Shown piece by piece: positions 18,408 to 26,647 of a stretch of 64,000 bases of DNA (position 1 is the stretch's first letter; the number at the start of each line of letters is the position of its first letter). Origin of the DNA: Streptomyces diastatochromogenes (GTDB lineage: Bacteria > Actinomycetota > Actinomycetes > Streptomycetales > Streptomycetaceae); NCBI RefSeq assembly GCF_002242805.1, contig NZ_MCGQ01000048.1, forward strand, positions 1-64,000, read 5' to 3'. The notes below the pieces were generated by a model, which was given only the letters and a program-made list of their open reading frames with translations, was not told where the DNA came from and did no database searches. A program made the translations under genes and the position numbers.

Positions 18408-18417
18408 GAGTACTCAT
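18408..18417 (+). promoter_or_regulatory. GAGTACTCAT element in WhiB upstream region
   Basis: The self-complementary GAGTACTC followed by AT lies 41 bp upstream of the WhiB start. The same half sequence TACTCAT occurs as part of the hairpin at 49823-49839, upstream of another gene. It could be a small palindromic operator or promoter element. Evidence is only its symmetry and recurrence. Confidence 0.25.
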
Positions 18418-18457
18418 CTTCCAGGGGCAGGTACGACCTCGATCGCAGGTGACGTTG

Positions 18458-18706
18458 ATGGACGACTGGCGAGACCGCGCCGCATGCCGCCGCGAGGAAC
18501 CCGACCTCTTCTTCCCGATCGGCACCACGGGACCGGCGCTGGTACAGACGCAGCGGGCGAAGGCGGTGTGCGGACGCTGCGGTGTCCGGGAGGAGTGTCT
18601 GCGGTGGGCCCTGGACACCGGACAGGACGCGGGTGTCTGGGGCGGCACGACGGAGACGGAACGCCGCGCCCGGGCCCGGCGCATGGGGGCACGGCGCCCG
18701 CGCTAG
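18458..18706 (+). CDS. WhiB-family iron-sulfur regulator (Wbl)
   Basis: 82 residues. Four Cys at positions 10, 38, 41 and 47 give the Wbl pattern C-x27-CxxC-x5-C that ligates a [4Fe-4S] cluster, followed by the G[VI]WGG turn (GVWGG, 59-63) and a basic tail (RRARARRMGARRPR) for DNA contact. Wbl proteins usually bind region 4 of the principal sigma factor and control development, redox or antibiotic responses; this one cannot be assigned to a named subfamily from sequence alone. The ATG is close to a weak GCAGGTGACG ribosome binding site. Its TAG stop sits inside the left terminal repeat of the 18703-18834 element. Confidence 0.93.
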   Translation: MDDWRDRAACRREEPDLFFPIGTTGPALVQTQRAKAVCGRCGVREECLRWALDTGQDAGVWGGTTETERRARARRMGARRPR

Positions 18707-18834
18707 GGCATGTCTGATTCCCGTCGTCCGCCCGGAGGGGCCTCGCGGCGGCGATGAGGGTCCCCCGCGCGGGCGTGTTCGAGCATGCGTGCCAGGCGTC
18801 GCGAGGCGGGCGGGAATCGTCGGACAGGCCCTAG
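18703..18834. repeat. MITE-like inverted-repeat element between convergent genes
   Basis: 132 bp bounded by CTAG at both ends. The left end reads CTAGGGCATGTCTGATTCCCG. The right end read on the other strand is CTAGGGCCTGTCCGA then CGATTCCCG, an imperfect terminal inverted repeat of about 21-24 bp, with further pairing inside (CCTCGCGGCG against GCCTCGCGACG). No protein is encoded. The stop codons of both flanking genes (WhiB TAG at 18704-18706 and histidine kinase TAG at 18831-18833) lie in the terminal CTAGs. It may be a small non-autonomous mobile element or a dispersed bidirectional terminator. Confidence 0.55.
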
Positions 18835-20663
18835 GCGTCCATCGGGTCCGGTGCGGCCGGGAGGCGAAGAGTGAAGGCGGCGCCTGCGCCGGGCTCACTC
18901 GCCGCCTCCGCCGTGCCGCCGTGGGCGGCGACCAGGTGGCGGACGATCGGCAGACCGAGGCCGCTGCCGCCGGTGCGGCGGCTGCGGGACTTCTCGGCGC
19001 GCCAGAACCGGTCGAAGACATGCGGCAGGTCCTCGGGGGCGATGCCCGTGCCGGTGTCGGTGACGGTGAGGACGATCTCCTCGCCGTCCCGGCGGGCGGC
19101 CAGGGTGACCGTGCCGTCGGCGGGGGTGTGCCGCAGCGCGTTGGAGACCAGGTTCCCGAGCGCCTGCCGCATGCGCACGGGATCCGCGTCCAGCCAGGCG
19201 GTGTCGTCGGCCTCGGTGCGCAGGGCGACCCCGGCGGCGTCGGCGGCCACCCGGTGGGCGGCGGCGACCTGGTCGAGCAGGTCGCCGGCGTGCAGCGGCT
19301 CGCGGTGCAGGCGCAGGGTGCCGGCGTCGGCGGCCGCGAGGTCCTGCAGGTCGTCGATGATCCGCTGGAGGACCAGTGACTCCTCGTGCAGGGAGGCCAG
19401 CAGGGCCGGGTCGGGGTCGACGACACCGTCGCGGACGACCTCCAGCCAGCCGCGGATGTTGGTGAGCGGGCTGCGCAGTTCGTGGGCGATGTCGCTGACC
19501 ATCGCCTTGCGCTGGGCCTCCAGGCGCTCACGGCGCTCGGTCAGGTCGTTGAACGCCTCAGCAAGGATGCCGGTTTCGTCCCGGGTGGTCACCGGCACCC
19601 GCACATGCAGTTCGGGCGGCTGCTGCGCGGCCTCGGTGAGCGCGCGCAGGGGTCGTACGAGCCGTACGGCGACGACCGCGGTCACGGCGACGGTGACGGC
19701 GAGGACCAGCCCGGCCGCGCCGACCACCTTGGCCTTGTTGCCCGTGGACATGTCGAAGCGGGAGGGGGTCTGGTCCCCGATGCCGAGGAACAGCTCGGCG
19801 ACCGGGGCGACATAGGGCTCCAGCTGGATGCGACGGGCACTCAGCACGCAGCTCTGCGCGGCCTGTCCCGCTGCCTTGCTGTCGCTCACCTTGGGGAACT
19901 TGGCCACCAGGTAGCGGCCGCCCTGGGGATCCTTCGCGCTGGGGTCGAAGGTGAGGAACAGCGGTCCGCCGAAGTCCAGGCCCGCCTGCTTCAGACAGGG
20001 GCGGGCCAGGTCCGTGAGGTCGGCCAGGGCCTTCTCCTCCGTCGGCGTGGGGGTGTTCAGCTGGCCGTCCGCGCACTGCTCGGCGGCGTAGGAGGTGTCG
20101 GTGCCGTCCGGGCTGCTGAGCACGGGGCGGCCGCTCGGGATCCGGACGACCGTGGTCTCGATGCCGAAACGCCCGTAGCACTGCCTGCGCTTGGCGGCCA
20201 GCGCGTCCAGCCGCACCCGCTCCTTGGCCGTGACCCGGTACGGCCCCACCACCCGGGGGTCGATGCCGCTGAGCTGGGTCCCGGTGTCGGTGTAGGTGTC
20301 GGTGCGCAGGGGGTCGACGGTGGCGGCGGGCCGGGGCGGCAGCGGGGTGCCGCGCGGCGCGGAGTCGGCGACCAGGGTGCGGTCGGCGTTCGTCAGGGCG
20401 ATGCGCCGGCCGGTCGTGCGGGCCAGGTCGCGGACCGTGCGCTGGACGCCGGACCAGTCGGGGTGGGCGGCGGCGTACCCGCTGAGCTGGGCGAGGATGC
20501 TGTTGTCGGCGGCGAGGTCCTGGCCCTGCTCCTCCTTCAGCGCCCTGGTGGTGGTCGTCACCGCGAGCCAGGCGGTGGCGGCCACCGAGCAGACGGCGAT
20601 GAGGGCCGAGACGAACAGCAGCCGGACGAGCAGCCGTTTGCGCAGCGGTATCCGGCGCTTCAC
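18831..20663 (-). CDS. Sensor histidine kinase with large extracytoplasmic domain
   Basis: 610 residues from a GTG start that overlaps the response regulator stop (GTGA). It has a short basic N-tail, a first membrane segment (about residues 11-35) and an extracytoplasmic domain of roughly 280 residues containing four Cys (QCYGR, QCADG, PCLKQ, SCVLS), suggesting two disulfides. A second membrane segment follows (VVGAAGLVLAVTVAVTAVVA), then HAMP, HisKA with SDIAHELRSPLTNI, and HATPase with LVSNALRHTP, DTGTGI and GGSGLGLPIV. It should phosphorylate the coupled regulator in response to an envelope signal. Family and context (L,D-transpeptidase upstream) point to cell-wall sensing; the exact signal is unknown. 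Confidence 0.93.
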   Translation of the reverse strand: MKRRIPLRKRLLVRLLFVSALIAVCSVAATAWLAVTTTTRALKEEQGQDLAADNSILAQLSGYAAAHPDWSGVQRTVRDLARTTGRRIALTNADRTLVADSAPRGTPLPPRPAATVDPLRTDTYTDTGTQLSGIDPRVVGPYRVTAKERVRLDALAAKRRQCYGRFGIETTVVRIPSGRPVLSSPDGTDTSYAAEQCADGQLNTPTPTEEKALADLTDLARPCLKQAGLDFGGPLFLTFDPSAKDPQGGRYLVAKFPKVSDSKAAGQAAQSCVLSARRIQLEPYVAPVAELFLGIGDQTPSRFDMSTGNKAKVVGAAGLVLAVTVAVTAVVAVRLVRPLRALTEAAQQPPELHVRVPVTTRDETGILAEAFNDLTERRERLEAQRKAMVSDIAHELRSPLTNIRGWLEVVRDGVVDPDPALLASLHEESLVLQRIIDDLQDLAAADAGTLRLHREPLHAGDLLDQVAAAHRVAADAAGVALRTEADDTAWLDADPVRMRQALGNLVSNALRHTPADGTVTLAARRDGEEIVLTVTDTGTGIAPEDLPHVFDRFWRAEKSRSRRTGGSGLGLPIVRHLVAAHGGTAEAASEPGAGAAFTLRLPAAPDPMDA

Positions 20664-21364
20664 GGCCGGCCACCGGTCAGCTTGTAGCCGACGCCGAACA
20701 CGGTCACCAGGCGGACCGGCCGCCGCGGGTCGGCCTCGATCTTGCGGCGCAGGTTCATGATGTGCACGTCGACGGCCCGTTCGGTGGAGGCCCGGTCGAA
20801 GCCGCGCGTGCACTGCAGCAGCTGCCGCCGGGAGAACACCCGGTTCGGCTCCCCCGCCATGGCCAGCAGGATCTGGAACTCGGCCGGTGTGCACTCCACG
20901 GGTTTCCCGTCGCAGCGCACCTCGTGCCGTACGGGGTCGACGCCGATCCCCGCGGCCCGTACGACCGGATCGTCGTCCCGCACGCTCACGCCGCGCCCGC
21001 TGCGCCGCAGGACGGTGCGGATCCGGGCCATCAGCTCGCGCGGACTGTACGGCTTGGTCATGTAGTCGTCGGCACCGAGTTCCAGCCCGAGCAGTACGTC
21101 GTCCTCGGCGGCGCGGGCGGTGAGCATCACCACGGGGATGTCCGGGTCCTCGCCGCCGCGCAGTACCCGGCACACGCCGAAGCCGTCGATCACCGGAAGC
21201 ATCAGGTCGAGCACGACGAGGTCGGGTCTCAGGCGGCGGGCCGCGTCGAGCGCGGCGGCGCCGTCGTGCACCACCGTGGCGGTGTGCCCCTCGGCCAGCA
21301 GGGAGCGGCGGATCAGTTCGGCCTGCTTCTCGTCGTCCTCGGCGACCAGCACATGTGCGCACAC
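20660..21364 (-). CDS. OmpR/PhoB-family response regulator
   Basis: 234 residues from GTG (21364). The receiver domain shows the acidic pair EDDEK at the N-terminus, phospho-acceptor Asp53 in VVLDLMLPVIDG, and the conserved Lys in YMTKPYSPREL. The C-terminal winged helix reads VECTPAEFQILLAMAGEPNRVFSR and RAVDVHIMNLRRKIE. An alternative GTG four codons later (VLVAEDD) is possible. The stop overlaps the kinase start by 4 bp, so the two are translationally coupled. The L,D-transpeptidase gene ends 20 bp upstream of the chosen start, suggesting a three-gene operon. Confidence 0.95.
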   Translation of the reverse strand: MCAHVLVAEDDEKQAELIRRSLLAEGHTATVVHDGAAALDAARRLRPDLVVLDLMLPVIDGFGVCRVLRGGEDPDIPVVMLTARAAEDDVLLGLELGADDYMTKPYSPRELMARIRTVLRRSGRGVSVRDDDPVVRAAGIGVDPVRHEVRCDGKPVECTPAEFQILLAMAGEPNRVFSRRQLLQCTRGFDRASTERAVDVHIMNLRRKIEADPRRPVRLVTVFGVGYKLTGGRP

Positions 21365-21384
21365 GAGTTCGGATCCTAGGCGGC

Positions 21385-22143
21385 TCAGAGCGCGAGCCAG
21401 TCGGCGTACCCCATGACGACCACCGGATGCCGCTTCGGGTCGAGGGTGCGCAGGAGGTCCTTCATATGGGCCTTGGCGACGCTGACGCAGCCGTGGGTGG
21501 GGCCGCCGTGGTCGACGTGGAACCAGACTCCGCCGCCCCGGCCCAGGCCAAGGGGGCGGGTCCAGTCCAGGGGCGAGGTCCCGGGCCTGCGGTTGTAGTC
21601 GATGGCGACGACGTAGTCGAAGGACCCGGCGAGGGGTTCGCCCTCGAAGCCGGTGCCGGGCGAGACGAATCCCCTGGAGTGGTGGTACGGAAGCCTGCTG
21701 CCCGGGTCGGCCAGCAGGCCGCCCGCGTCGCTGAGGGTGTAGACGCCGAGCGGGGAGCGCAGGTCTCCGGCGCTGTGGTGGGCGCTCCAGCCGCGCAAAG
21801 CGTTGTGGGCGGGCCACTCGGTGCCCGCCTGCCAGCCGGTGGCGGTGCGCTCGTGCAGCACGACCGTGGAGAGCGGGGAGTTCTGGCCGCGTCCGGTGAC
21901 GACGACGGCCTGCCGGGAGCGGTCCGGTATCGCGGCCCGGGTCTTGGGGCCGAGGCCGGCTATCCGCTCAGGTGCCGACTCCACCACGGGCTCGGACGAG
22001 GGGGTGGGGGTGGGGGTGGGGGGTGCCGTCGGCGCCGGGCGGGTGGCGGGGGTGCGGCGCTCGGTCGCCTCGGCTCCGCCGCCGCAGCCGGTGAGCAGCA
22101 GCGGGGAAGCGAGGAGAGCGACGGCGGCTCTGCGATCGATCAT
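21385..22143 (-). CDS. L,D-transpeptidase (YkuD family) lipoprotein
   Basis: 252 residues. A signal sequence with lipobox LLLTGC (Cys at about residue 20) predicts a lipoprotein on the outer face of the membrane. A Pro/Thr-rich spacer follows, then the YkuD catalytic region with VWFHVDHGGPTHGCVSVA, containing the His and the nucleophile Cys. Such enzymes make 3-3 peptidoglycan cross-links, which are abundant in actinobacterial walls; a role in wall remodelling is likely. It sits between a secreted M1 peptidase and a two-component system on the same strand. A near-perfect 26-bp palindrome overlaps its ATG. Confidence 0.85.
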   Translation of the reverse strand: MIDRRAAVALLASPLLLTGCGGGAEATERRTPATRPAPTAPPTPTPTPSSEPVVESAPERIAGLGPKTRAAIPDRSRQAVVVTGRGQNSPLSTVVLHERTATGWQAGTEWPAHNALRGWSAHHSAGDLRSPLGVYTLSDAGGLLADPGSRLPYHHSRGFVSPGTGFEGEPLAGSFDYVVAIDYNRRPGTSPLDWTRPLGLGRGGGVWFHVDHGGPTHGCVSVAKAHMKDLLRTLDPKRHPVVVMGYADWLAL

Positions 22144-22166
22144 GTGCCGACCATGGCCGACACATG
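22141..22166. promoter_or_regulatory. 26-bp near-palindrome overlapping the L,D-transpeptidase start
   Basis: The sequence CATGTGCCGACC followed by ATGGCCGACACATG is symmetric in 11 of 13 base pairs, with arms CATGTG/CACATG. The first three bases are the ATG (read on the minus strand) of the L,D-transpeptidase. It could be an operator for the adjacent response regulator or an RNA hairpin at the translation start. Confidence 0.4.
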
Positions 22167-22199
22167 TTTGGAACCCGTCAGGTGCCAAGAAGGGACCCG

Positions 22200-23627
22200 T
22201 CAGGCCTTGTTCGGCTTGCCCTGCTGGTAGAGCCAGGTGTGGAAGAGACCGTCCAGGTCCTTCCCTGACACCCGCTCGGCGAGCTTCACGAACTGGGCCG
22301 TCGTACCGTGCCCGGCCCGGTGCTCGGTCGCCCAGGCGCGCAGGATCGTGAAGAAGTCCTGGTCGCCGACGGCCTGGCGCAGCTCGTGCAGGGCCATGGC
22401 GCCACGGGCGTAGACGGGCGTGTCGAAGATGTTCTTGCCGCTGCCCGGGTCGCCGGGCGGGAAGGCCCACAGGTGGTCGCTCGCCGGGCGGGCGTAGAGG
22501 GCGTCGAAGCTCTTCTGGGCGCTGTCGCCGCCGTGCTGCTCGCTGTAGAGCCACTCGGCGTAGGTCGCGAAGCCCTCGTTGAGCCAGATGTCCTTCCAGG
22601 CCGTGAGCGAGACGGAGTCGCCGAACCACTGGTGGGCGCTCTCGTGGACGAGGGTGCTCACGTCGGGCGCCGAGTCGTACAAGGGCCGGCTCTGGGTCTC
22701 CAGGGCGTAGCCGACGTCCGGCGCGTGGTCGACGATGGAGCCGGCCGCGCGGAACGGGTACGGCCCGAACAGCTTGCTCTCCCACTTCAGTACGGAGGGC
22801 AGCTTCTTCAGCACGGGCGCGGCCGCGCGCGCCTCCCGGGCGTCCACGGCGTTGTAGACCTGGATGCCGTCCGAAGTGGTGTACTGCTCGACCTTGAACT
22901 TCCCGACGGTGGCGGTGGCCAGGTAGGCGGCCATGGGCTCGGCCTGGTGCCAGCGGAACGTGGTGCGGCCGTTCGCGGTGTGCTGCCCGCGCAGGACGCC
23001 GTTGGCGACGGCGGTGCGCCCCTTCGGGACCGTGATCGTGAAGTCGTACGACGACTTGTCCTTGGGGTGGTTGTTCCCCGGGAACCAGGTCATCGCGCCC
23101 TGCGGCTCGCCCGCGACGAACGCCCCGTCGTCGGTGCGGATCCAGCCGTCCGCGGAGCCGTCAGGGTCGGTGACCGCCTTGGGGGTGCCGTTGTAGGTGA
23201 CGGTGACGCGGAACTCCTGGTCCTTGCGCAGCGCGTGGCGCGGGGTGACGACGAGTTCCTGGCCGTCGCGGCGGAAGCCGGCGGCGGTGCCGTCGACCTT
23301 GACGCCGGTGACCTTCAGGCCCTTGAGGTCCAGGTCGAAGCGGGTCAGCTTCTGGGTGGCGCGGACGGTGAGGACCGCCTTGCCGTCCAGGTGCCGGGAG
23401 GTGGTGTCGTAACGGAGCGTCAGGTCGTAGTGCTTGACGTGGTAACCGCCGTTGCCGCTGAGCGGGAAGTAGGGGTCGCCGGCGCCGGACGCGCCGATGG
23501 TGCCGGCCGACGCGGGACCGGCGGCTGCGAGCAGTGCCGCCACGGCGACGGGGACGGTGGCGAGGACCGCCTCGCGGCGGAGGCCTGCGCCGCGTCGTGG
23601 TGAAGCCTGTCTGTGGGGTGCCGTCAT
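22200..23627 (-). CDS. Secreted M1-family zinc metallopeptidase
   Basis: 475 residues with a signal peptide (REAVLATVPVAVAALLAAAGPASA). The M1 N-terminal beta-domain is followed by the gluzincin motif HESAHQWFGDSV (HExxH zinc site and catalytic Glu) and the third ligand in LNEGFATYAEWLY 18-19 residues later. It probably trims peptides from the N-terminus outside the cell. The GxMEN exopeptidase loop is not obvious; the equivalent region reads EPQGAMTWFP. It is shorter than classical PepN (about 850), as usual for secreted Streptomyces M1 enzymes. The start has TAAGGAGCGCCC in front. It lies upstream of the L,D-transpeptidase on the same strand (56 bp gap). Confidence 0.92.
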   Translation of the reverse strand: MTAPHRQASPRRGAGLRREAVLATVPVAVAALLAAAGPASAGTIGASGAGDPYFPLSGNGGYHVKHYDLTLRYDTTSRHLDGKAVLTVRATQKLTRFDLDLKGLKVTGVKVDGTAAGFRRDGQELVVTPRHALRKDQEFRVTVTYNGTPKAVTDPDGSADGWIRTDDGAFVAGEPQGAMTWFPGNNHPKDKSSYDFTITVPKGRTAVANGVLRGQHTANGRTTFRWHQAEPMAAYLATATVGKFKVEQYTTSDGIQVYNAVDAREARAAAPVLKKLPSVLKWESKLFGPYPFRAAGSIVDHAPDVGYALETQSRPLYDSAPDVSTLVHESAHQWFGDSVSLTAWKDIWLNEGFATYAEWLYSEQHGGDSAQKSFDALYARPASDHLWAFPPGDPGSGKNIFDTPVYARGAMALHELRQAVGDQDFFTILRAWATEHRAGHGTTAQFVKLAERVSGKDLDGLFHTWLYQQGKPNKA

Positions 23628-23791
23628 GGGCGCTCCTTAGGGGGTGGCGATGATCATTCGCCCACAGACTAGGGCCGCCGGTGTCCCCGTTTCCCCCTCA
23701 TTCAGGTCAAGTCACGCCGCGTTGCCGCCCGGTGTCGCGGGGCCGCCGACGTACGCTCGCGGAACCGTCCGCGACCGAGAGGAGCCCGACC

Positions 23792-24142
23792 GTGAGCGTG
23801 CGCGTGCGCCGGATCTACGAGCCGCCGGAGCCCGGCGACGGCCTGCGGGTCCTGGTGGACCGGCTGTGGCCGCGCGGCCTCGCCAAGGAGGCGGCGCAGA
23901 TCGACGAGTGGCCCAAAGCGCTCACACCGTCGACGGAGCTGCGCCGCTGGTACCACGCGGGCGAGGCCTCGTACGAGGAGTTCCGCCACCGCTACGAGGC
24001 GGAACTGGCCGATCCTGAGGCCGCCGAACTCCTGGACGGCCTCAGGACGTCGGCCCGCAAGGGGCCGGTGACCCTGCTCACGGCGTCCAGGAGTCCGGAG
24101 CAGAGCCATGCCGCGGTGCTGGCGGCGCTGCTGACGGGGTGA
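23792..24142 (+). CDS. DUF488 family protein
   Basis: 116 residues from a GTG preceded by GAGAGGAGCCC. Conserved family elements are VLVDRLWPRGL near residue 25, EFRHRYEAEL in the middle and GPVTLLTASRSPEQSHA near the end, matching the small DUF488/YeaO proteins. Biochemical function is not established. The gene is isolated, divergent from the M1 peptidase and convergent with the FAD dehydrogenase. Confidence 0.85.
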   Translation: MSVRVRRIYEPPEPGDGLRVLVDRLWPRGLAKEAAQIDEWPKALTPSTELRRWYHAGEASYEEFRHRYEAELADPEAAELLDGLRTSARKGPVTLLTASRSPEQSHAAVLAALLTG

Positions 24143-24247
24143 GTTCCGGGCATCGGCTGCATGGGCCCGCCGCTCGGTGCGGACTCGCCGAACCGTCACC
24201 CGGGGATGGCTGATCCACACTCAGGTCGTGGCTGATCCTCGTCGTGT

Positions 24248-25921
24248 TCACCCCGTCTGCTTGGCCGCCGCCCGCCCCGCCGCGCGGCCCGAGAACAGGC
24301 AGCCGCCGAGGAAGGTGCCCTCCAGGGCGTTGTAGCCGTGGACGCCTCCGCCGCCGAAGCCGGCCACCTCGCCGGCCGCGTACAGGCCACCGATGGGCGT
24401 GCCGTCGGGACCGAGGGCGCGGGAGTCGAGGTCGGTCTGGATGCCGCCGAGGGTCTTGCGGGTGAGGACGTGCAGCCGGACGCCGATGAGGGGGCCCGCG
24501 GCCGGGTCGAGGATGCGGTGCGGGCCGGCGACCCGGCCGAGGCGGTCGCCGATGTAGCGGCGGGCGTTGCGGATGCCCTGGACCTGGGAGTCCTTGCTGT
24601 AGGGGTTGGCGATCTGCAGGTCGCGGGCCTCGATCTGGCGGCGTACCTCGGCCGCGTCCAGCAGGGGCTTGTCGGTGAGGCCGTTCATCTTCTCGACCAG
24701 CTGCTCCAGGGTGTTCGCGGTGACGAAGTCCGCGCCCTTGTCGAGGAAGGCCTGGACGGGTGCCGGGGCACCCTTGCCGAGCAGCCGGTCCCGCAGCACG
24801 GCCTTGCGGTCCTTGGCGGTGATGTCGGGGTTCTGCTCGGAGCCGGAGAGCGCGAACTCCTTCTCGATGATCTTCCGGGTGAGGACGAACCAGGAGTGGT
24901 CGTACCCGGCGATGTCCTCGGTGGTGCGCAGGTGCTTGAGGGTGCCCAGGGTGTCGTAGCCGGGCAGGCAGGGGTCCGGCAGGCGGCGGCCCAGGGCGTC
25001 GAGCCAGATGGAGGACGGGCCGGGCAGGATGCGGATGCCGTGGCCGGGCCAGATGGGGTTCCAGTTCTGCAGGCCCTCGGTGTAGTGCCACATGCGGTCC
25101 CGGTTGACCAGGCGCACGCCCGCCTCGGCGCTGATGTCGAGCATGCGGCCGTCGACGTAGGCGGGGACGCCGGTGACCATCTCGGCGGGGGGCGTGCCGA
25201 GCCGTTCGGGCCAGTAGCGGCGGACGATGTCGTGGTTGGCGCCGATGCCGCCGGTGGTGACGATCACGGCCTGGGCGGTGAGTTCGAAGTCGCCGACGCG
25301 CTCGCGGTTGGAGGCCACGCCGCGCGGCGAGTCGTCGTCGGCCAGGACCGTGCCGCGCACTCCGCGGGCCGTGCCGTCCTGGAGGACGAGTTCGTCGACC
25401 TGGTGGCGGTGGTAGAAGGTGAGCAGCCCGTCGCGGGCGGCCTGCCGGGCATACCGGACGAAGGGTTCGACCACGCCGGTGCCGGTGCCCCAGGAGATGT
25501 GGAAGCGGGGTACGGAGTTGCCGTGCCCGTCGGCGCGCAGGTCGCCGCGCTCGGCCCAGCCGACGGTCGGCAGCAGCGTGATGCCGTGCCCCTCCAGCCA
25601 GGACCGCTTCTCGCCGGCCGCGAACTCGACGTAGGCGCGGGCCCAGCGCACCGCCCAGGAGTCCTCGTCGTCAAGGCGGTCGAACTGCGCGCTGCCCCGC
25701 CAGTCGTTCCAGGCGAGGTCGAAGGAGTCCTTGATGCCGAGGCGCCGCTGCTCGGGCGAGTCGACGAGGAAGAGCCCGCCGAAGGACCAGAACGCCTGGC
25801 CGCCGAGGTTGGCGGCGTTCTCCTGGTCGACCAGGGCGACGCGCCGGCCCCGGCTGGTGAGTTCGTGCGCCGCGACCAGGCCGGCGAGGCCCGCTCCGAC
25901 GACGATGACGTCCGCGTCCAT
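24248..25921 (-). CDS. FAD-binding dehydrogenase (KstD/fumarate reductase-like)
   Basis: 557 residues. The N-terminal FAD motif VIVVGAGLAGLVAAHEL and the C-terminal IGGLYAAGEVAGFGGGGVHG frame a flavoprotein of the FAD_binding_2 family that includes 3-ketosteroid delta1-dehydrogenase and fumarate reductase flavoproteins. The segment GGQAFWSFGGLFLVDSPEQ is typical of a mycobacterial/streptomycete subgroup annotated only as FAD-binding dehydrogenase; its substrate is unknown. A TetR gene lies 72 bp upstream on the same strand and very likely controls it together with alkB on the other side of the double operator. Confidence 0.85.
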   Translation of the reverse strand: MDADVIVVGAGLAGLVAAHELTSRGRRVALVDQENAANLGGQAFWSFGGLFLVDSPEQRRLGIKDSFDLAWNDWRGSAQFDRLDDEDSWAVRWARAYVEFAAGEKRSWLEGHGITLLPTVGWAERGDLRADGHGNSVPRFHISWGTGTGVVEPFVRYARQAARDGLLTFYHRHQVDELVLQDGTARGVRGTVLADDDSPRGVASNRERVGDFELTAQAVIVTTGGIGANHDIVRRYWPERLGTPPAEMVTGVPAYVDGRMLDISAEAGVRLVNRDRMWHYTEGLQNWNPIWPGHGIRILPGPSSIWLDALGRRLPDPCLPGYDTLGTLKHLRTTEDIAGYDHSWFVLTRKIIEKEFALSGSEQNPDITAKDRKAVLRDRLLGKGAPAPVQAFLDKGADFVTANTLEQLVEKMNGLTDKPLLDAAEVRRQIEARDLQIANPYSKDSQVQGIRNARRYIGDRLGRVAGPHRILDPAAGPLIGVRLHVLTRKTLGGIQTDLDSRALGPDGTPIGGLYAAGEVAGFGGGGVHGYNALEGTFLGGCLFSGRAAGRAAAKQTG

Positions 25922-25951
25922 GGCGTCCGTTCCTTCCTTCCGCTTGCGTCT

Positions 25952-25987
25952 GCTTCGGTTGCTTCGGTTACTTCCGGTACTTCCGTC
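25952..25987. repeat. Degenerate 9-bp tandem repeat (four units)
   Basis: Two identical units GCTTCGGTT are followed by ACTTCCGGT and ACTTCCGTC, i.e. four 9-bp units in the short gap between the TetR stop and the FAD dehydrogenase start (both minus strand). It may act as a spacer or leader; slipped-strand variation could change the distance to the dehydrogenase start. Confidence 0.6.
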
Positions 25988-25993
25988 TGCGGC

Positions 25994-26620
25994 TCATACG
26001 GGGGTGCCGCTGCCGTCGGTCAGCAGGGCGGTGAGCAGCTGCTTGAGCCAGGTGCGGGCGGCGTCGAGGTCCTTGTCCAGCAGCAGCTGGGTGGTGACGC
26101 CGTCGTAGGCCGCGACCACCGCGCGGGCGGCGCCCTCGACATCGCCGAGCACGGCGGGCAGTTCGGTGTGGCCGCGGGCCCTGGCGAGCCGGTCGGCGAC
26201 GGCCTCGCGGAGCCGGGTGCGGTGGTCGAGGAGCGCCTCGGCGACAGCCGGGTCGCGGGCCGCGTGCACCAGGAAGTCGGTCTTCACCAGCAGCCAGTCC
26301 ACGTCGAGGAGCAGCACCTCGGTGACCCGGTCCACGGAGGCGGGCACGTCGAGGTCCGGCCCGTCCTGGGCGAGGGCGTCGGCCACCTGGGCGGCGATGA
26401 GGTCGGCGCGTTCCCGGTAGAGGGCGAAGAACAGCTCGTCCAGGGTGGCGAAGTTGGAGTAGAAGGCGCCCCGGCTGTAGCCGGCGGCCTCGCAGACCTC
26501 CTCGATGGAGACGCGGCCGAAGCCCTTGGCGGCGAACACCGCGAAGGCGGCGTCGAGCAGGTTGGCCCGCGTCTGCGCCCGCCGCCTGGTGACCCGCCGG
26601 GCCGTGTCCTGCGCCGCCAT
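25994..26620 (-). CDS. TetR-family transcriptional regulator
   Basis: 208 residues from the ATG at 26620 (MAAQDTARR); the longer reading from 26671 runs through the operator palindromes and is rejected. The HTH lies at about residues 30-60 (VSIEEVCEAAGYSRGAFYSNF), typical of the AcrR/TetR group, followed by an all-helical ligand domain. It is the first gene of a likely two-gene unit with the FAD dehydrogenase. The paired 16-bp operators 27 bp upstream suggest autorepression and joint control of alkB. Confidence 0.92.
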   Translation of the reverse strand: MAAQDTARRVTRRRAQTRANLLDAAFAVFAAKGFGRVSIEEVCEAAGYSRGAFYSNFATLDELFFALYRERADLIAAQVADALAQDGPDLDVPASVDRVTEVLLLDVDWLLVKTDFLVHAARDPAVAEALLDHRTRLREAVADRLARARGHTELPAVLGDVEGAARAVVAAYDGVTTQLLLDKDLDAARTWLKQLLTALLTDGSGTPV

Positions 26621-26647
26621 CTCCGAGACCTCCGTCGACCTCCGTTC

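Noticed and set aside
19386..20687. Plus-strand open frame opposite the histidine kinase
   Set aside because: Low-complexity antisense product; kinase motifs and GTGA coupling fix the real strand.
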